23,561 bases of DNA from positions 1 to 23,561 of the forward strand of contig CAKTWY010000015.1 in NCBI GenBank assembly GCA_934630445.1, in the 5' to 3' direction. Below, in pieces: positions 1 to 8,162 of the stretch. Each line of letters opens with the position of its first letter. Within the stretch, counting starts at the first letter, position 1. The notes under the pieces were generated by a model, which was given only the letters and a program-made list of their open reading frames with translations, was not told the DNA's origin and did not search any database. The position numbers were made by a program, and so were the translations under genes. The DNA is from an uncultured Eubacteriales bacterium (GTDB taxonomy: Bacteria; Bacillota; Clostridia; Oscillospirales; Butyricicoccaceae).

Positions 1-658
1 CCAGCACATACTCCCCCCGCGGCTCGGCTTGCGCGTAATGCGCCGCCGCCTGAGCGAGGGTTGTGCGCACCGTTTCCTCGTGCAGCTTGGTCAGCTCGCG
101 TGAAAGGCTCACGCGCCGCTCGCCGCCAAAATATTCGATCATGTCCGCGAGGGTGGAGCGCAGCTTGTGCGGTGCTTCGTAAAAAACCATGGTGCGTGTT
201 TCACGCTTCAAACTCTCCAGATGCTCGCGCCGGCTCTTGCGGTTCATGGAGAGAAAACCCTCGAATGTGAACCGCCCGCACGGAAGGCCGCTCACGCACA
301 GCGCGGCGATGCCCGCGCAGCAGCCGGGAATCGCGATGACCTCGATGCCCGCCGCCGCGCAGATCGCGGCGAGGTCCTCGCCCGGGTCGGAAATGGCTGG
401 CGTTCCGGCGTCGGAGATCTGCGCGCAGCTCTCCCCGGCGAGGATGCGCGAGAGGATCATCTCCCCGCGCTCGCGCCGGTTATGCTCAAAATAACTCACA
501 AGCGGCTTTGAAATGCCGAAGTGATTGAGGAGCTTCACGCTTACGCGCGTATCCTCCGCCGCGATAAAGTCGACCTTTTCAAGCGTCTCGACGGCGCGCG
601 GGCTCATGTCGCCGAGATTCCCGATCGGGGTCGCCACCAGGTATAATATTCCGCTCAT
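1..658 (-). CDS. rsmI: 16S rRNA (cytidine(1402)-2'-O)-methyltransferase RsmI, 3' end cut by window edge
   Basis: This gene encodes the SAM-dependent methyltransferase that 2'-O-methylates C1402 of 16S rRNA in the ribosomal P site. The reverse strand from the ATG at 658 reads MSGILYLVATPIGNLGDM, the N-terminal signature of the family. It is followed by AAEDTR near residue 38 and by SDAGTPAISDPG near residue 83, both hallmark tetrapyrrole-methylase-fold motifs of RsmI. About 219 codons are present with no stop before the window edge; the family is usually about 280 residues, so the C-terminus lies outside. The start is only 4 nt after the stop of the upstream trmN6 gene, so the two are almost certainly co-transcribed and perhaps translationally coupled. 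The same pairing (yabB-yazA-rsmI) is known in Bacillus. Identification is confident. Confidence 0.95.
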   Translation of the reverse strand, partial: MSGILYLVATPIGNLGDMSPRAVETLEKVDFIAAEDTRVSVKLLNHFGISKPLVSYFEHNRRERGEMILSRILAGESCAQISDAGTPAISDPGEDLAAICAAAGIEVIAIPGCCAGIAALCVSGLPCGRFTFEGFLSMNRKSRREHLESLKRETRTMVFYEAPHKLRSTLADMIEYFGGERRVSLSRELTKLHEETVRTTLAQAAAHYAQAEPRGEYVL

Positions 659-662
659 AGCT

Positions 663-1382
663 TCAGCCATCCTCTAAATGATAAATACGCCGGTATTCGG
701 CGCTTTTCCGGCCGTGGCCGTCCTCGATGAAAAGCGGCTCGCGCATACGCAGCTGCGCCCCTGCGCCGTAAACGCCGCGCACGAGAATGGCCGACGGTTC
801 GCTTTTTTCGTCCTTTTGAACGGCGCGCAGATCCTTTGGCTCGATACGCGCCCGGCGCATGGCGCAGATCAGGTCGCACAGCCGTTCCGGGCGCCAGACG
901 ATAAAAAAGCGCCCGCCCCACTTGAGCACGTCTGCCGCCGCACGGCAGAGCGCGCCGATGTCACATGTGTCATCCGTGCGCGCCGCAGCGCGCGTCTCGC
1001 TCCCGGACGAGTAGCCGCTCACGCGGGTAAAGTACGGCGGGTTGGTCACCACCGCGTCGATGGACGAGGGCAGGATGCGCCCGCGCAGATCCCTCAGATC
1101 GCACGCGAGCACTTCGCTGCGCGCCGCAAAGCCGTTGCGCCGGAGATTTTCCTCACACAGCGCGGCCGCGCCGGGGATGAGCTCGACGGCGCTGAGGCGG
1201 ATCGTCTCATCCTTTGCCGCCGCGAGCACAGATAAAACGCCGATCCCTGCGCCAAAATCGCATACATGGCTGCCGCGGCGAAAGGACATGAAGTCCGCCA
1301 GCAGGACAGAGTCCTGCCCCAGCTTCTGATACGCGTCGTCCTGCAAAAGCGAATATTTGCCGTAAAGCGAAACTTCCTGCAT
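663..1382 (-). CDS. trmN6: tRNA1(Val) (adenine(37)-N6)-methyltransferase family protein (TrmN6/YabB)
   Basis: This is a class I SAM-dependent methyltransferase of 239 residues. From the chosen start it shows the SAM-binding motif I (VCDFGAGIG) near residue 40 and the N6-adenine methyltransferase motif NPPYF near residue 115. This matches the TrmN6/YabB family, which methylates A37 of tRNA1(Val) in E. coli; the exact tRNA target in Firmicutes is less certain. I chose the ATG at 1382 because GGAGGG (1389-1394) sits 6 nt upstream. The in-frame ATGs at 1388 and 1412 are alternatives, but the first abuts the Shine-Dalgarno sequence and the second lacks one. It lies directly upstream of rsmI, giving a small RNA-modification operon, and diverges from the sleB-like gene. 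Confidence 0.88.
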   Translation of the reverse strand: MQEVSLYGKYSLLQDDAYQKLGQDSVLLADFMSFRRGSHVCDFGAGIGVLSVLAAAKDETIRLSAVELIPGAAALCEENLRRNGFAARSEVLACDLRDLRGRILPSSIDAVVTNPPYFTRVSGYSSGSETRAAARTDDTCDIGALCRAAADVLKWGGRFFIVWRPERLCDLICAMRRARIEPKDLRAVQKDEKSEPSAILVRGVYGAGAQLRMREPLFIEDGHGRKSAEYRRIYHLEDG

Positions 1383-1473
1383 GTGCATCCCTCCGCGCCT
1401 TTCCTGCCGCATTCAGCCGGTATGATCTATTGTAGCCGCAAAGGGCGTGCGCTGTCAACTTCGCACGGCGGAT

Positions 1474-1504
1474 TACATAAATTCCCGCCGCGGGCGAAAC
1501 ACTA
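1474..1504 (+). promoter_or_regulatory. Weak candidate forespore (sigma-G-like) promoter for the sleB-like gene
   Basis: TACATA (1474-1479) and AACACTA (1498-1504) are separated by 18 nt. This partly resembles the sigma-G consensus (about 4/6 and 5/7 matches against TGAATA and CATACTA). B. subtilis sleB is sigma-G dependent, which is the reason for looking. The match is imperfect and leaves a leader of roughly 80 nt, so this is only a candidate. Confidence 0.25.
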
Positions 1505-1590
1505 TAGAAGACAAAAGACACCGCGTGTTTACCGCGCGGGCCGGACAGAATATGACACAGGAAGACAACGCAGAAGAAGAGGAGACGAAT

Positions 1591-2271
1591 ATGACAAGCA
1601 AGCGCCACATCGTGCGCCGCCTCGCGGCGGTTTTCATTCTGAATATTGCGATCATTGCCGCCGCGCAGGGCGCGCTGACGGCACAGGCGGCGGTGTATAA
1701 AATGGGCTCGCGCGGGCAGACCGTGCGGGAGATCCAGCAGAAACTCAATACCCTCGGCTATTGGAGCGGCACAGTCGACGGCATATACGGGGAGAAGACC
1801 GCCGCCGCCGTGCGGCAGTTCCAGCGCGCGAAGGGCCTCGCGGTCGACGGCATCTGCGGCAGCCAGACTCTGAAAGCGCTCGGCCTTTCGGGCACATCGT
1901 CAGGCACCGGCGCTTCCACAAGCGACACGCTCTATCTGCTCTCGCGCATCATTTCCGCCGAGGCGCGCGGCGAGCCGTATGAGGGGCAGGTGGCCGTCGG
2001 CGCGGTGGTCTTAAACCGCGTCAAGCATCCGTCGTTCCCGAACACGGTGTCCGGCGTCATTTATCAGCCGGGCGCCTTTACCGCGATCGTCGACGGGCAG
2101 TACAATGTCGCCATCGCCGACAGCGCGCGCCGCGCGGCGCAGGACGCACTGAACGGCTGGGACCCGACGGGCGGCGCGATCTACTACTACAACCCGGCCA
2201 AAACAACGAACAGCTGGATCTGGTCGCGCCCGGTTGTCAAGGTGATCGGGAATCACCGTTTTGCAAAATAG
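1591..2271 (+). CDS. sleB: SleB-type spore cortex-lytic enzyme / cell wall hydrolase
   Basis: This is a secreted peptidoglycan hydrolase of 226 residues with the SleB architecture. A signal peptide occupies residues 1 to about 34 (basic start, hydrophobic core, AQA-A cleavage region). A peptidoglycan-binding-1 repeat spans about 37-97 (GSRGQTVREIQ, GYWSGTVDGIYG, AVRQFQ), followed by a short Ser/Gly/Thr linker and a Hydrolase_2 catalytic domain from about 113 to 226. Glu124 in ISAEARGE is the expected catalytic residue. In spore formers such enzymes act as lytic transglycosylases on cortex peptidoglycan containing muramic-delta-lactam during germination. AGAGGAGA just upstream supports the ATG at 1591; in-frame codons further upstream lack a signal peptide at the start. 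No ypeB partner follows, since a terminator comes immediately after. A vegetative wall-hydrolase role cannot be excluded. Confidence 0.88.
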   Translation: MTSKRHIVRRLAAVFILNIAIIAAAQGALTAQAAVYKMGSRGQTVREIQQKLNTLGYWSGTVDGIYGEKTAAAVRQFQRAKGLAVDGICGSQTLKALGLSGTSSGTGASTSDTLYLLSRIISAEARGEPYEGQVAVGAVVLNRVKHPSFPNTVSGVIYQPGAFTAIVDGQYNVAIADSARRAAQDALNGWDPTGGAIYYYNPAKTTNSWIWSRPVVKVIGNHRFAK

Positions 2272-2310
2272 GGCGCCGCGATTGCCGGATCCGTGCGGTA
2301 GCGGTTCTGC

Positions 2311-2357
2311 AAACAGCAAAAGCGCGGGCACGCCCGCGCTTTTGCTGTTTTTCTTTT
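2311..2357 (+). terminator. Rho-independent terminator after sleB-like gene
   Basis: A perfect 18-bp inverted repeat (2311-2328 with 2333-2350) closes a CACG loop and runs into TTTTTCTTTT. It lies between the converging sleB-like and metallo-hydrolase genes. Because the outer stem is A/T-rich it may also serve the minus strand, although no good U-tract follows on that side. Confidence 0.9.
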
Positions 2358-2359
2358 CA

Positions 2360-3214
2360 TCACAGTGCCAGGCGCAGCCCGTCATAGGCGATCTCATACC
2401 CATGCACGCGCGCAAAGGCTGAGATTTCCGCATGCGGGGGCGTGCCCTCGTGGGAGAGATGCGTGGCAAAGGCGCGCGCGCCGCGCTTTAAGATGCCCTC
2501 CTCGCGCATGCGCCGGAAGGCCCGCGCCGTCTGATCGGCGTTCAGATGCCCGCCGCCGTCGACACCGGGGCCGTACGTCTGGTCGAGTATGGCCGCGTCG
2601 AGCGGCGTGGGGAGCGCGGTGAGATACGCCCATGCATCTGCGCGCAGGAGCGGCGTGTCCACACCGTAAAAGACGCAGGCGCCGCCGTCCGATATCAGAT
2701 AGAGCATCGATTCGTCCGAACGGTCGTGGTCGGATGGGAGCGCTGTCACTGTGTACGGCCCGGCGGAAAACGGTTCAAACGCGCGCACGGGGCACACCGT
2801 GAGGTTCAGCTTTTCCTGCCAGGAGGCGTCGTCCAGCCGCGCGCCGGTCTCCTCGCGCGCGAGAGCGTCCGACATGTGATCGATGCACGCGCCGGAAGCG
2901 AAGACAGCCAGCGGCGGCGTGTCCATGCAGGCGTATTCCGGCATGCGCGTGATGAGATGTCCCGCGTCGAAGTGGTCAGAGTGCGAATGCGTCTGCAGCA
3001 GGTAACGGATGCGCGTCACGTCGAGGCCCAGCGTGAAAGAGGCCGCCATCAGGTCCGGTCCAAGGTCGATGAGCAGGTCGTCGTTTACGAGAAGCGACGA
3101 CCTCAGGCGCAGGTCGTATCCGCCGTTCCTGCGCGCGTATGTACAGGCCGCGCACCGGCAGAAAGCCAGTGGGCAGGATGTAGCAGCTGCTGTGCCGAGA
3201 AAGGTCAGCTCCAT
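2360..3214 (-). CDS. PhnP-like MBL-fold metallo-hydrolase
   Basis: This is a 284-residue metallo-beta-lactamase-fold hydrolase. The metal-binding signature HSHSDH is at residues 76-81, with further candidate ligands at HDRSDE near 163 and in THLSHEG near the C-terminus. The N-terminal Cys cluster (CPLAFCRCAAC, residues 14-24) resembles PhnP-type proteins, where Cys residues bind a structural zinc. PhnP itself is a cyclic phosphodiesterase, and relatives include RNase Z-like and PqqB-like enzymes, so the substrate is unknown. AGGGAGGG lies a few nt upstream of the ATG at 3214 and fixes the start. It follows mutS2 after a roughly 100-bp gap with no evident terminator, so read-through is possible. 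Its function is not the phosphonate pathway as judged by context: no phn genes are nearby. Confidence 0.85.
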   Translation of the reverse strand: MELTFLGTAAATSCPLAFCRCAACTYARRNGGYDLRLRSSLLVNDDLLIDLGPDLMAASFTLGLDVTRIRYLLQTHSHSDHFDAGHLITRMPEYACMDTPPLAVFASGACIDHMSDALAREETGARLDDASWQEKLNLTVCPVRAFEPFSAGPYTVTALPSDHDRSDESMLYLISDGGACVFYGVDTPLLRADAWAYLTALPTPLDAAILDQTYGPGVDGGGHLNADQTARAFRRMREEGILKRGARAFATHLSHEGTPPHAEISAFARVHGYEIAYDGLRLAL

Positions 3215-3314
3215 AAAATACCCTCCCTGAACTTTTTATGCGTGAGCGCCGCCGGAGCGCCGAATGCAAACGCGCGCAAGCTTGCAGGCGGGGCGGGGAA
3301 AAGCGGCGCCGCCG

Positions 3315-5686
3315 CTATTTCAGCTCGACGATCGTAACGCCCATCTCTCCCTCGCCGTATCTGCCCAGACGGAAGGCTGCCACACGTTTATTCTGCTTCA
3401 GCCGCGCATGCACGGCAGCGCGCAGCGCGCCTGTGCCCTTGCCGTGGATCACCGTCACGGAGGGGAGGTTGGCAAGAAGCGCGTTGTCGATAAATTTGTC
3501 GAGATCGAGCAGCGCCTCCTCTGCCGTTTGTCCGCGCAGGTCGAGCTCTGTTTTCGCGGCCATGGTCTTGAGCTCGGTAGAGGTCTTCGCCGCGTATTTC
3601 CCCGCGGGGGGGTTCTCCTTTTCCACGATCAGGCGTACTTCAGCGAGCTTGGCCTTGACGGTCATGATGCCGGCCTTGAGCGTCATCACGCCGTCGCGGT
3701 CGGGCGGCGTAATGACCGTGGCTTTTGTGCCCACGCTGAGCAGCTCGACCGTGTCGCCGGCCTTCAGCGCCCGGGCAGGAACAGGGGCCTTCGGCCGTTT
3801 GCCGCCGGTGCGGCCGATGCGCCGCTCGGCGTCGTTCATCGCCCCGCGCATGGCTGCGCGCGCCTCGCTCAGGTTATCGGCCGCGCCGGAGCTTGCCTTG
3901 CGGCGCAGCTCGCGGATCTCGTCAAACGCCTTTTCCGCCGTGGCACGCGCGTCTTCAAGGATGCGCGCGGCCTCCTCGCGGGCCGTTTCGGTGAGCTTTC
4001 TGCGCTCTTCCTCCATTTCGCGCACGAGCGCTTCGGCGCGCCGGTCGCGCTCATCGGCCTCCCGCCGCGCCTGGGCGGCACGGCGCTCGTCCTCCTCCAT
4101 CTTCAGGCGCCTGGCCTCAAGATTGGATAAAAGATCTTCAAATTTTGCGCTTTCGCTGTCGACCAGCTCGCGCGCGTGGGAGATGATCGCCTCTGGCAGG
4201 CCCAGACGCTGGGAGATGGCGAAGGCGTTCGACTTGCCCGGAACGCCGATCAGCAGGCGGTACGTCGGACGCAGCGTTTCAATGTCAAATTCACACGCGG
4301 CGTTTTCAATGCCGGGCGTCGTGAGGGCGAAGGCCTTAAGCTCCGCGTAGTGCGTCGTCGCCGCGATGCGCGCCCCGCGCGCGCGGATCGCCTCGATCAC
4401 CGAGACCGCCAGCGCCGCGCCTTCCGTCGGGTCGGTTCCTGCGCCGAGCTCGTCGAAGAGCACCAGGCTGCGCCCGTCCGCCTCGCCGAGGATGCCGACG
4501 ATATTCACCATGTGGGAGGAAAAGGTCGAGAGCGACTGCTCGATCGACTGTTCGTCGCCGATATCGGCGTACACCGCGCCGAAGGTAGAGATGCGGCTTT
4601 CGTCGCCGACGGGGATGTGCAGGCCGCACTCCGCCATCAGCGTGAGAAGGCCGAGCGTTTTCAGGCTCACGGTCTTGCCACCTGTGTTCGGGCCCGTGAT
4701 GATGAGCGCGGAAAAGTCGCGCCCGAGGCGGATGTCGATCGGCACGGTCTTCTTGGGGTCCAGCAGGGGATGGCGCGCTCTTTTCAGGTCGATCGCGCCG
4801 TTCTCGTTCAGCTCCGGTTCAATGGCGTTTAATTTATACGACAGCCGCGCCTTGGCAAAGATGAGGTCGAGCGTTGAGAGCGTGCTGTAGTCATTGCGCA
4901 GCGCTTCGCCATGGTCAGACACCGCGGCGGAAAGCTCGGCGAGGATGCGCTCGATCTCCAGCTTTTCCTTCGTTTCCAGCACGCGGATCTCGTTGTTGAG
5001 TTCGACGACCTGGCTCGGCTCGACAAAAAGCGTCGCTCCGCTGGAGGAACGAGGCCGGGGATGTCGCCCTTGTGCTCGACCTTGACCGGAACGACGTAGC
5101 GGCCCGAGCGCGTGGTGATGATCGCGTCCTGCAGCGATTTGGAATAGGTAGGGGAGGTGATGTAGCGGTTCAGCGTTTCACGCACGCGGCTGGACGCGAT
5201 GCGCATCTGCCGGCGGATGGATGCCAGCTCCGCCGAAGCGCCGTCGGCGATCTCATCCTCGCTGATGATGGCCGTTGAGATGCGCTCTTCCAGATACCGG
5301 TCAGGGGAAAGGGCGTTGAAGTAGTGGTCGATACAGGTAGTCACATTGCTCTCTTCCTCCAGATAGCGCTTGACCGCGCGGGAGACGCGCAGCAGCGCCG
5401 CCACATGCAGCAGCTCCGTCGGGTTCAGGCTGCCGCCGCGGTCGGCGCGGGCGATGGACAGGGACATGTCCTGCACGCCGGAGAAGGAGGGACTTCCGTG
5501 CAGGCCCATCAGCCGTTTGGCGTCGGTCACCTCGCGCATCAGGAGCCTGATATCCTCCAGATCGTCCGTCGGAGCGAGTGCGAGCGCGCGCTCCTTCGTG
5601 CCGTCGATGACGGCCTCGTTCGCGAGCATGGCGAGCACTGCGGGCAGCTCCAGCTTCGCGATGGATTTTTCATATAAATCATGCAT
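3315..5686 (-). pseudogene. mutS2: mutS2 endonuclease MutS2, interrupted by a frameshift near 5046-5048
   Basis: MutS2 is a homodimeric ATPase with a C-terminal Smr nuclease domain, implicated in recombination control and in ribosome-collision rescue in Firmicutes. Two reading frames together cover the whole family. The 5' part starts at ATG 5686 (AGGTG upstream) and encodes the N-terminal core and clamp. The 3' part, which stops at 3315, encodes the rest: Walker A GPNTGGKT, the DELGAGTDP Walker B, a long charged coiled coil (about 3960-4140 in DNA coordinates), and an Smr domain with LDLRG and HGKGTGALR. The switch falls where MutS2 proteins read V-H-D-x-S-x-SGATLF. Here the DNA gives GTT CC TCC AGC GGA, so four codons are represented by only two bases, as expected for a 10-bp loss. 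In the original frame a TGA is reached at 4829. This is either a real inactivating mutation or an assembly error. A GTG at 4982 could in principle start the C-terminal half. Confidence 0.9.
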
Positions 5687-5701
5687 GGTATTCACCTGAA
5701 T

Positions 5702-6439
5702 TCACAAAGAATGATAGATGGACAGCGTCTTAAAGCCGCGGTCGAGCTGGACGGAGACATACCGCTCCGTGAGCGCGGCGAGCGCGGAGAGCTCCTCTTC
5801 ACCGATGTGGAAGGAGAAGAGCTTTTTCAGATCCGCCCCCAGAATATAGCGCATCGCGCCGAGCATACCGGGCGTGAGCGGCGCATGCGCACCGCCCGGG
5901 TGCAGCGCGGCGCATGCGCTGCAGAGGAGCACGCCGTTTTTTACGTCAAACACCGCGCCTTCCCCGCACGCGCATCCCGCGCAGGCGGCAAGCTGGGGGG
6001 CGTACCCCGCCAGCGCCATCAGTCTCAGCTCAAATGCGCTTTTGACGAGGACGTCCGGATAAAGACGTTTTGACAGCGCGTAAAGAGCGTTCAGTCCCAG
6101 GCGCAGCATGTCGGGGGAGGCGACGTCCTCGTCCGACGTCTCTTCCAGCAGCTCGGAAAAATACGATGCCAGCGCAAGCTTTTCCAGCTCCTGCCCCAGA
6201 CCGAAAAACTGCTCGAGCGTCTCCGCTGCATTGACGCTGTAGCGTCCGTGATTGGAAAAAAGTGTGAATTCCGCATAAGTAAACGGCTGCGACGCGGCCG
6301 CTAGGCGGCTGCCCTTCCGGCGCGCGCCGGAGGCGGAGGCGGAGATCTTCCCCCCCTCGGCGGTGAGGATGGTCATCATTTTGTCGGCCTCGCGGTAATC
6401 CGCCGTGCGCAGCACGAGACCCTTTACGGTTTGATACAT
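5702..6439 (-). CDS. recO: DNA repair protein RecO
   Basis: RecO acts in the RecFOR pathway, helping to displace SSB and load RecA on gapped DNA. The 245-residue product has the usual length. It has an N-terminal OB-fold (residues 1 to about 80, starting MYQTVKGLVLRTADY with GARRKGSRLAA) and a C-terminal helical region with a zinc-binding cluster: Cys153, Cys156, Cys158, Cys173 and Cys176. The open frame extends upstream to 6658, but the ATG at 6439 has AAAGGA at a good distance and begins the conserved sequence, so the extension is rejected. It lies 15 nt upstream of mutS2 and downstream of yqzL, in the conserved era-recO neighbourhood. Confidence 0.95.
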   Translation of the reverse strand: MYQTVKGLVLRTADYREADKMMTILTAEGGKISASASGARRKGSRLAAASQPFTYAEFTLFSNHGRYSVNAAETLEQFFGLGQELEKLALASYFSELLEETSDEDVASPDMLRLGLNALYALSKRLYPDVLVKSAFELRLMALAGYAPQLAACAGCACGEGAVFDVKNGVLLCSACAALHPGGAHAPLTPGMLGAMRYILGADLKKLFSFHIGEEELSALAALTERYVSVQLDRGFKTLSIYHSL

Positions 6440-6546
6440 GGCGTTCCTTTCGCCCGCACGCCGGAAAGACGGAAAAGCGCAGCCGCGCGCGGGCACTATG
6501 TACCGGCGGCTGACGGCCGCCTGGCGCGGGGAAACGCGCCCGATCG

Positions 6547-6675
6547 TCATTTGCTCAGGCGGCGGGCGCGCTCTTCCTCGCGCCGGTTTTCCTCTTCTTT
6601 CAGACGCGCGTAGGTAAGATATGCTTCCGGCAAGCCGGTCATGGCAAATAATTGCCAAAAATGATCATATTTCAA
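6547..6675 (-). CDS. yqzL: YqzL family small protein (TTG start)
   Basis: This is a 42-codon gene that standard ORF calling can miss because it is short and starts with TTG. The product begins MKYDHFWQLFAMTGLPEAYL and ends in a highly charged Glu/Arg helix. The aromatic WxLFxxTG-x-x-E-x-YL pattern matches the YqzL family, which in Bacillus lies between era and recO, exactly as here. A strong GGGAGG Shine-Dalgarno sequence lies upstream of the TTG at 6675. The function of YqzL is unknown. The confident part is the conserved synteny plus the N-terminal pattern. Gaps of roughly 107 bp lie on either side, and I saw no other feature in them. Confidence 0.8.
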   Translation of the reverse strand: MKYDHFWQLFAMTGLPEAYLTYARLKEEENRREEERARRLSK

Positions 6676-6782
6676 TCTTCACGCCTCCCACTTAAAACCA
6701 CAAACTGTCATTCCTGTCGACAGATGTAGTTTTCCCAGGCGGCGCGGACGGATACGAGGGAATTAATGCAAACGCCGTGCGC

Positions 6783-7676
6783 TCAGCCTTCCTCGTAGCC
6801 GAAGTTGCGGATCTGCGCGGGGTTGTTGCGCCAGTCCTCGCGCACCTTGACCCACAGTTCCAGATAGACCTGCGCATCGAGAAAGCCCTCAATATCGCGC
6901 CGGGAAAGGGCGCCGACCTTTTTGAGCATGCTGCCGGATTTTCCGATGATGATGCCCTTGTGGCTTTCCCGTTCGCAGTAGATCGTCGCGCCGATGTAGA
7001 TATTCCCATTTTCGCGTTCTTTAAAATCGGTTATCTCCACAGCAGTGCCGTGCGGAATCTCCGCGTCGAGCAGGCGCAGGAGCTTTTCACGGATGATCTC
7101 GGCCACAAGCTGCCGCTCGGGCTGGTCGGAGATCATGTCGTCCGGGAAGAGCTGCGGCCCTTCCACCGCGAATTTTTCAAGCTCGCGCAACAGCTCGTCG
7201 ATCCCCTCGCGCTTCACCGCGCTCACGAGGATAATGGCGTCAAAATCGTACACCGCGCCGTACGCGGCGATCACGTCGAGCAGTTCCTCTTTTTTGACCG
7301 TGTCGATCTTATTGATTACCAGCACCGCCGGGATGCCGCACGCCTTGACGCGGTCGATGAGCGCCTGCTCTGGCGCGCCGACGTTTGCGATCGGCTCGAC
7401 GAGGATGACCGCCGCGTCTACGTCCGCGACGGTGTTCTCCACGACCTTTACCATATAGTCGCCCAGGCGGCTCTTCGGCTTATGCAGGCCCGGCGTGTCG
7501 AGAAACACGAACTGGCATGCGCCCTCGTTATGGACAGCGGTGATGCGCGTGCGCGTCGTCTGCGGCTTTCGCGAGACAATGGCCACTTTCTGCCCGACGA
7601 TCGTGTTTGTCAATGTGGATTTGCCCACGTTCGGGCGACCGACCATGGAGACCATAACCGTTTTCGAAATCGTCAT
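6783..7676 (-). CDS. era: GTPase Era
   Basis: Era is an essential GTPase that binds the 3' end of 16S rRNA and assists 30S subunit maturation. The 297-residue product shows the complete GTPase set: G1 GRPNVGKS (residues 13-20), G2 region TTRTRI, G3 DTPG (followed by LHKP), G4 NKID, and a SAVK-type G5. A C-terminal KH domain (about 200-297) contains GKSGSMLKKVG, equivalent to the RNA-binding GxxG region. AAAGG lies 9 nt upstream of ATG 7676. The gene sits 22 nt downstream of dgkA; the cytidine deaminase gene (cdd) that separates them in Bacillus is absent. Confidence 0.97.
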   Translation of the reverse strand: MTISKTVMVSMVGRPNVGKSTLTNTIVGQKVAIVSRKPQTTRTRITAVHNEGACQFVFLDTPGLHKPKSRLGDYMVKVVENTVADVDAAVILVEPIANVGAPEQALIDRVKACGIPAVLVINKIDTVKKEELLDVIAAYGAVYDFDAIILVSAVKREGIDELLRELEKFAVEGPQLFPDDMISDQPERQLVAEIIREKLLRLLDAEIPHGTAVEITDFKERENGNIYIGATIYCERESHKGIIIGKSGSMLKKVGALSRRDIEGFLDAQVYLELWVKVREDWRNNPAQIRNFGYEEG

Positions 7677-7698
7677 ATCGTTAAACCTTTACTTCCTT

Positions 7699-8160
7699 TT
7701 ATTTGTGTTTGTGAAAGATGAAAAAGAGCACCGGCACGAGCGAGACGAGCGTTCCGGCAAGGAGCGCCGGCGTATGCGCCAGACGCTCCAGCGCGCGGAA
7801 AAACGCCCCGTCTGAAAAAAAGAGGAAAAGCCCTGCCAGCGCGCAGGCGAGCGCCGAGACGAGCACCGCGCCCGCCGCTACATCCTTTACAGCGCCGATC
7901 ATCGGGTTATATTCCGGCGCGGCGGCGTCGCACAGGCGCTCAATGGCGGTGTTCAGCAGTTCGGAGGAGAGCATCAACCCGAAACACACGATCAAAAGCG
8001 CCATTTCGCTCCCGCTCAGTTCCCCCAGCCATGCAAAGAGCGAGACATAGGCCGCCGCGCACAGATGGATGCGGAAATTGCGCTCAAAGCGCACGCCGAG
8101 CGCCGCGCCGCGAAAGGCGCAGCGGAAGCTTTTCACAAGAGTGCACACCTCGCGCGTCAT
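7699..8160 (-). CDS. dgkA: Diacylglycerol/undecaprenol kinase family protein
   Basis: This is a small integral membrane lipid kinase of 153 residues. The family signature is present: ELLNTAIERLCD at residues 67-78 (Glu67, Asn70, Glu74 and Asp78 as metal/ATP-site residues) and VKDVAAGAV at 91-99. Three to four hydrophobic segments are visible (about 32-62 for the first two, 95-115, and 130-150). Gram-positive members phosphorylate mainly undecaprenol, feeding the cell-wall lipid carrier pool, so 'undecaprenol kinase' is the likelier activity than diacylglycerol kinase. The ATG at 8160 lies 2 nt after the ybeY stop, indicating tight operon coupling. The unusually long C-terminus carries an additional hydrophobic segment ending in FHKHK. 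Confidence 0.92.
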   Translation of the reverse strand: MTREVCTLVKSFRCAFRGAALGVRFERNFRIHLCAAAYVSLFAWLGELSGSEMALLIVCFGLMLSSELLNTAIERLCDAAAPEYNPMIGAVKDVAAGAVLVSALACALAGLFLFFSDGAFFRALERLAHTPALLAGTLVSLVPVLFFIFHKHK

Positions 8161-8162
8161 GC

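Noticed and set aside
2546..3337. Long plus-strand frame opposite the metallo-hydrolase
   Set aside because: It is antisense to a well-supported gene with clear motifs and has a composition typical of reversed high-GC codons; the same applies to other long antisense frames across the window.
4829..4982. Programmed ribosomal frameshifting as the explanation for split mutS2
   Set aside because: No slippery heptamer or stimulatory hairpin is visible at the junction, and conserved residues are missing there, which frameshifting would not cause.
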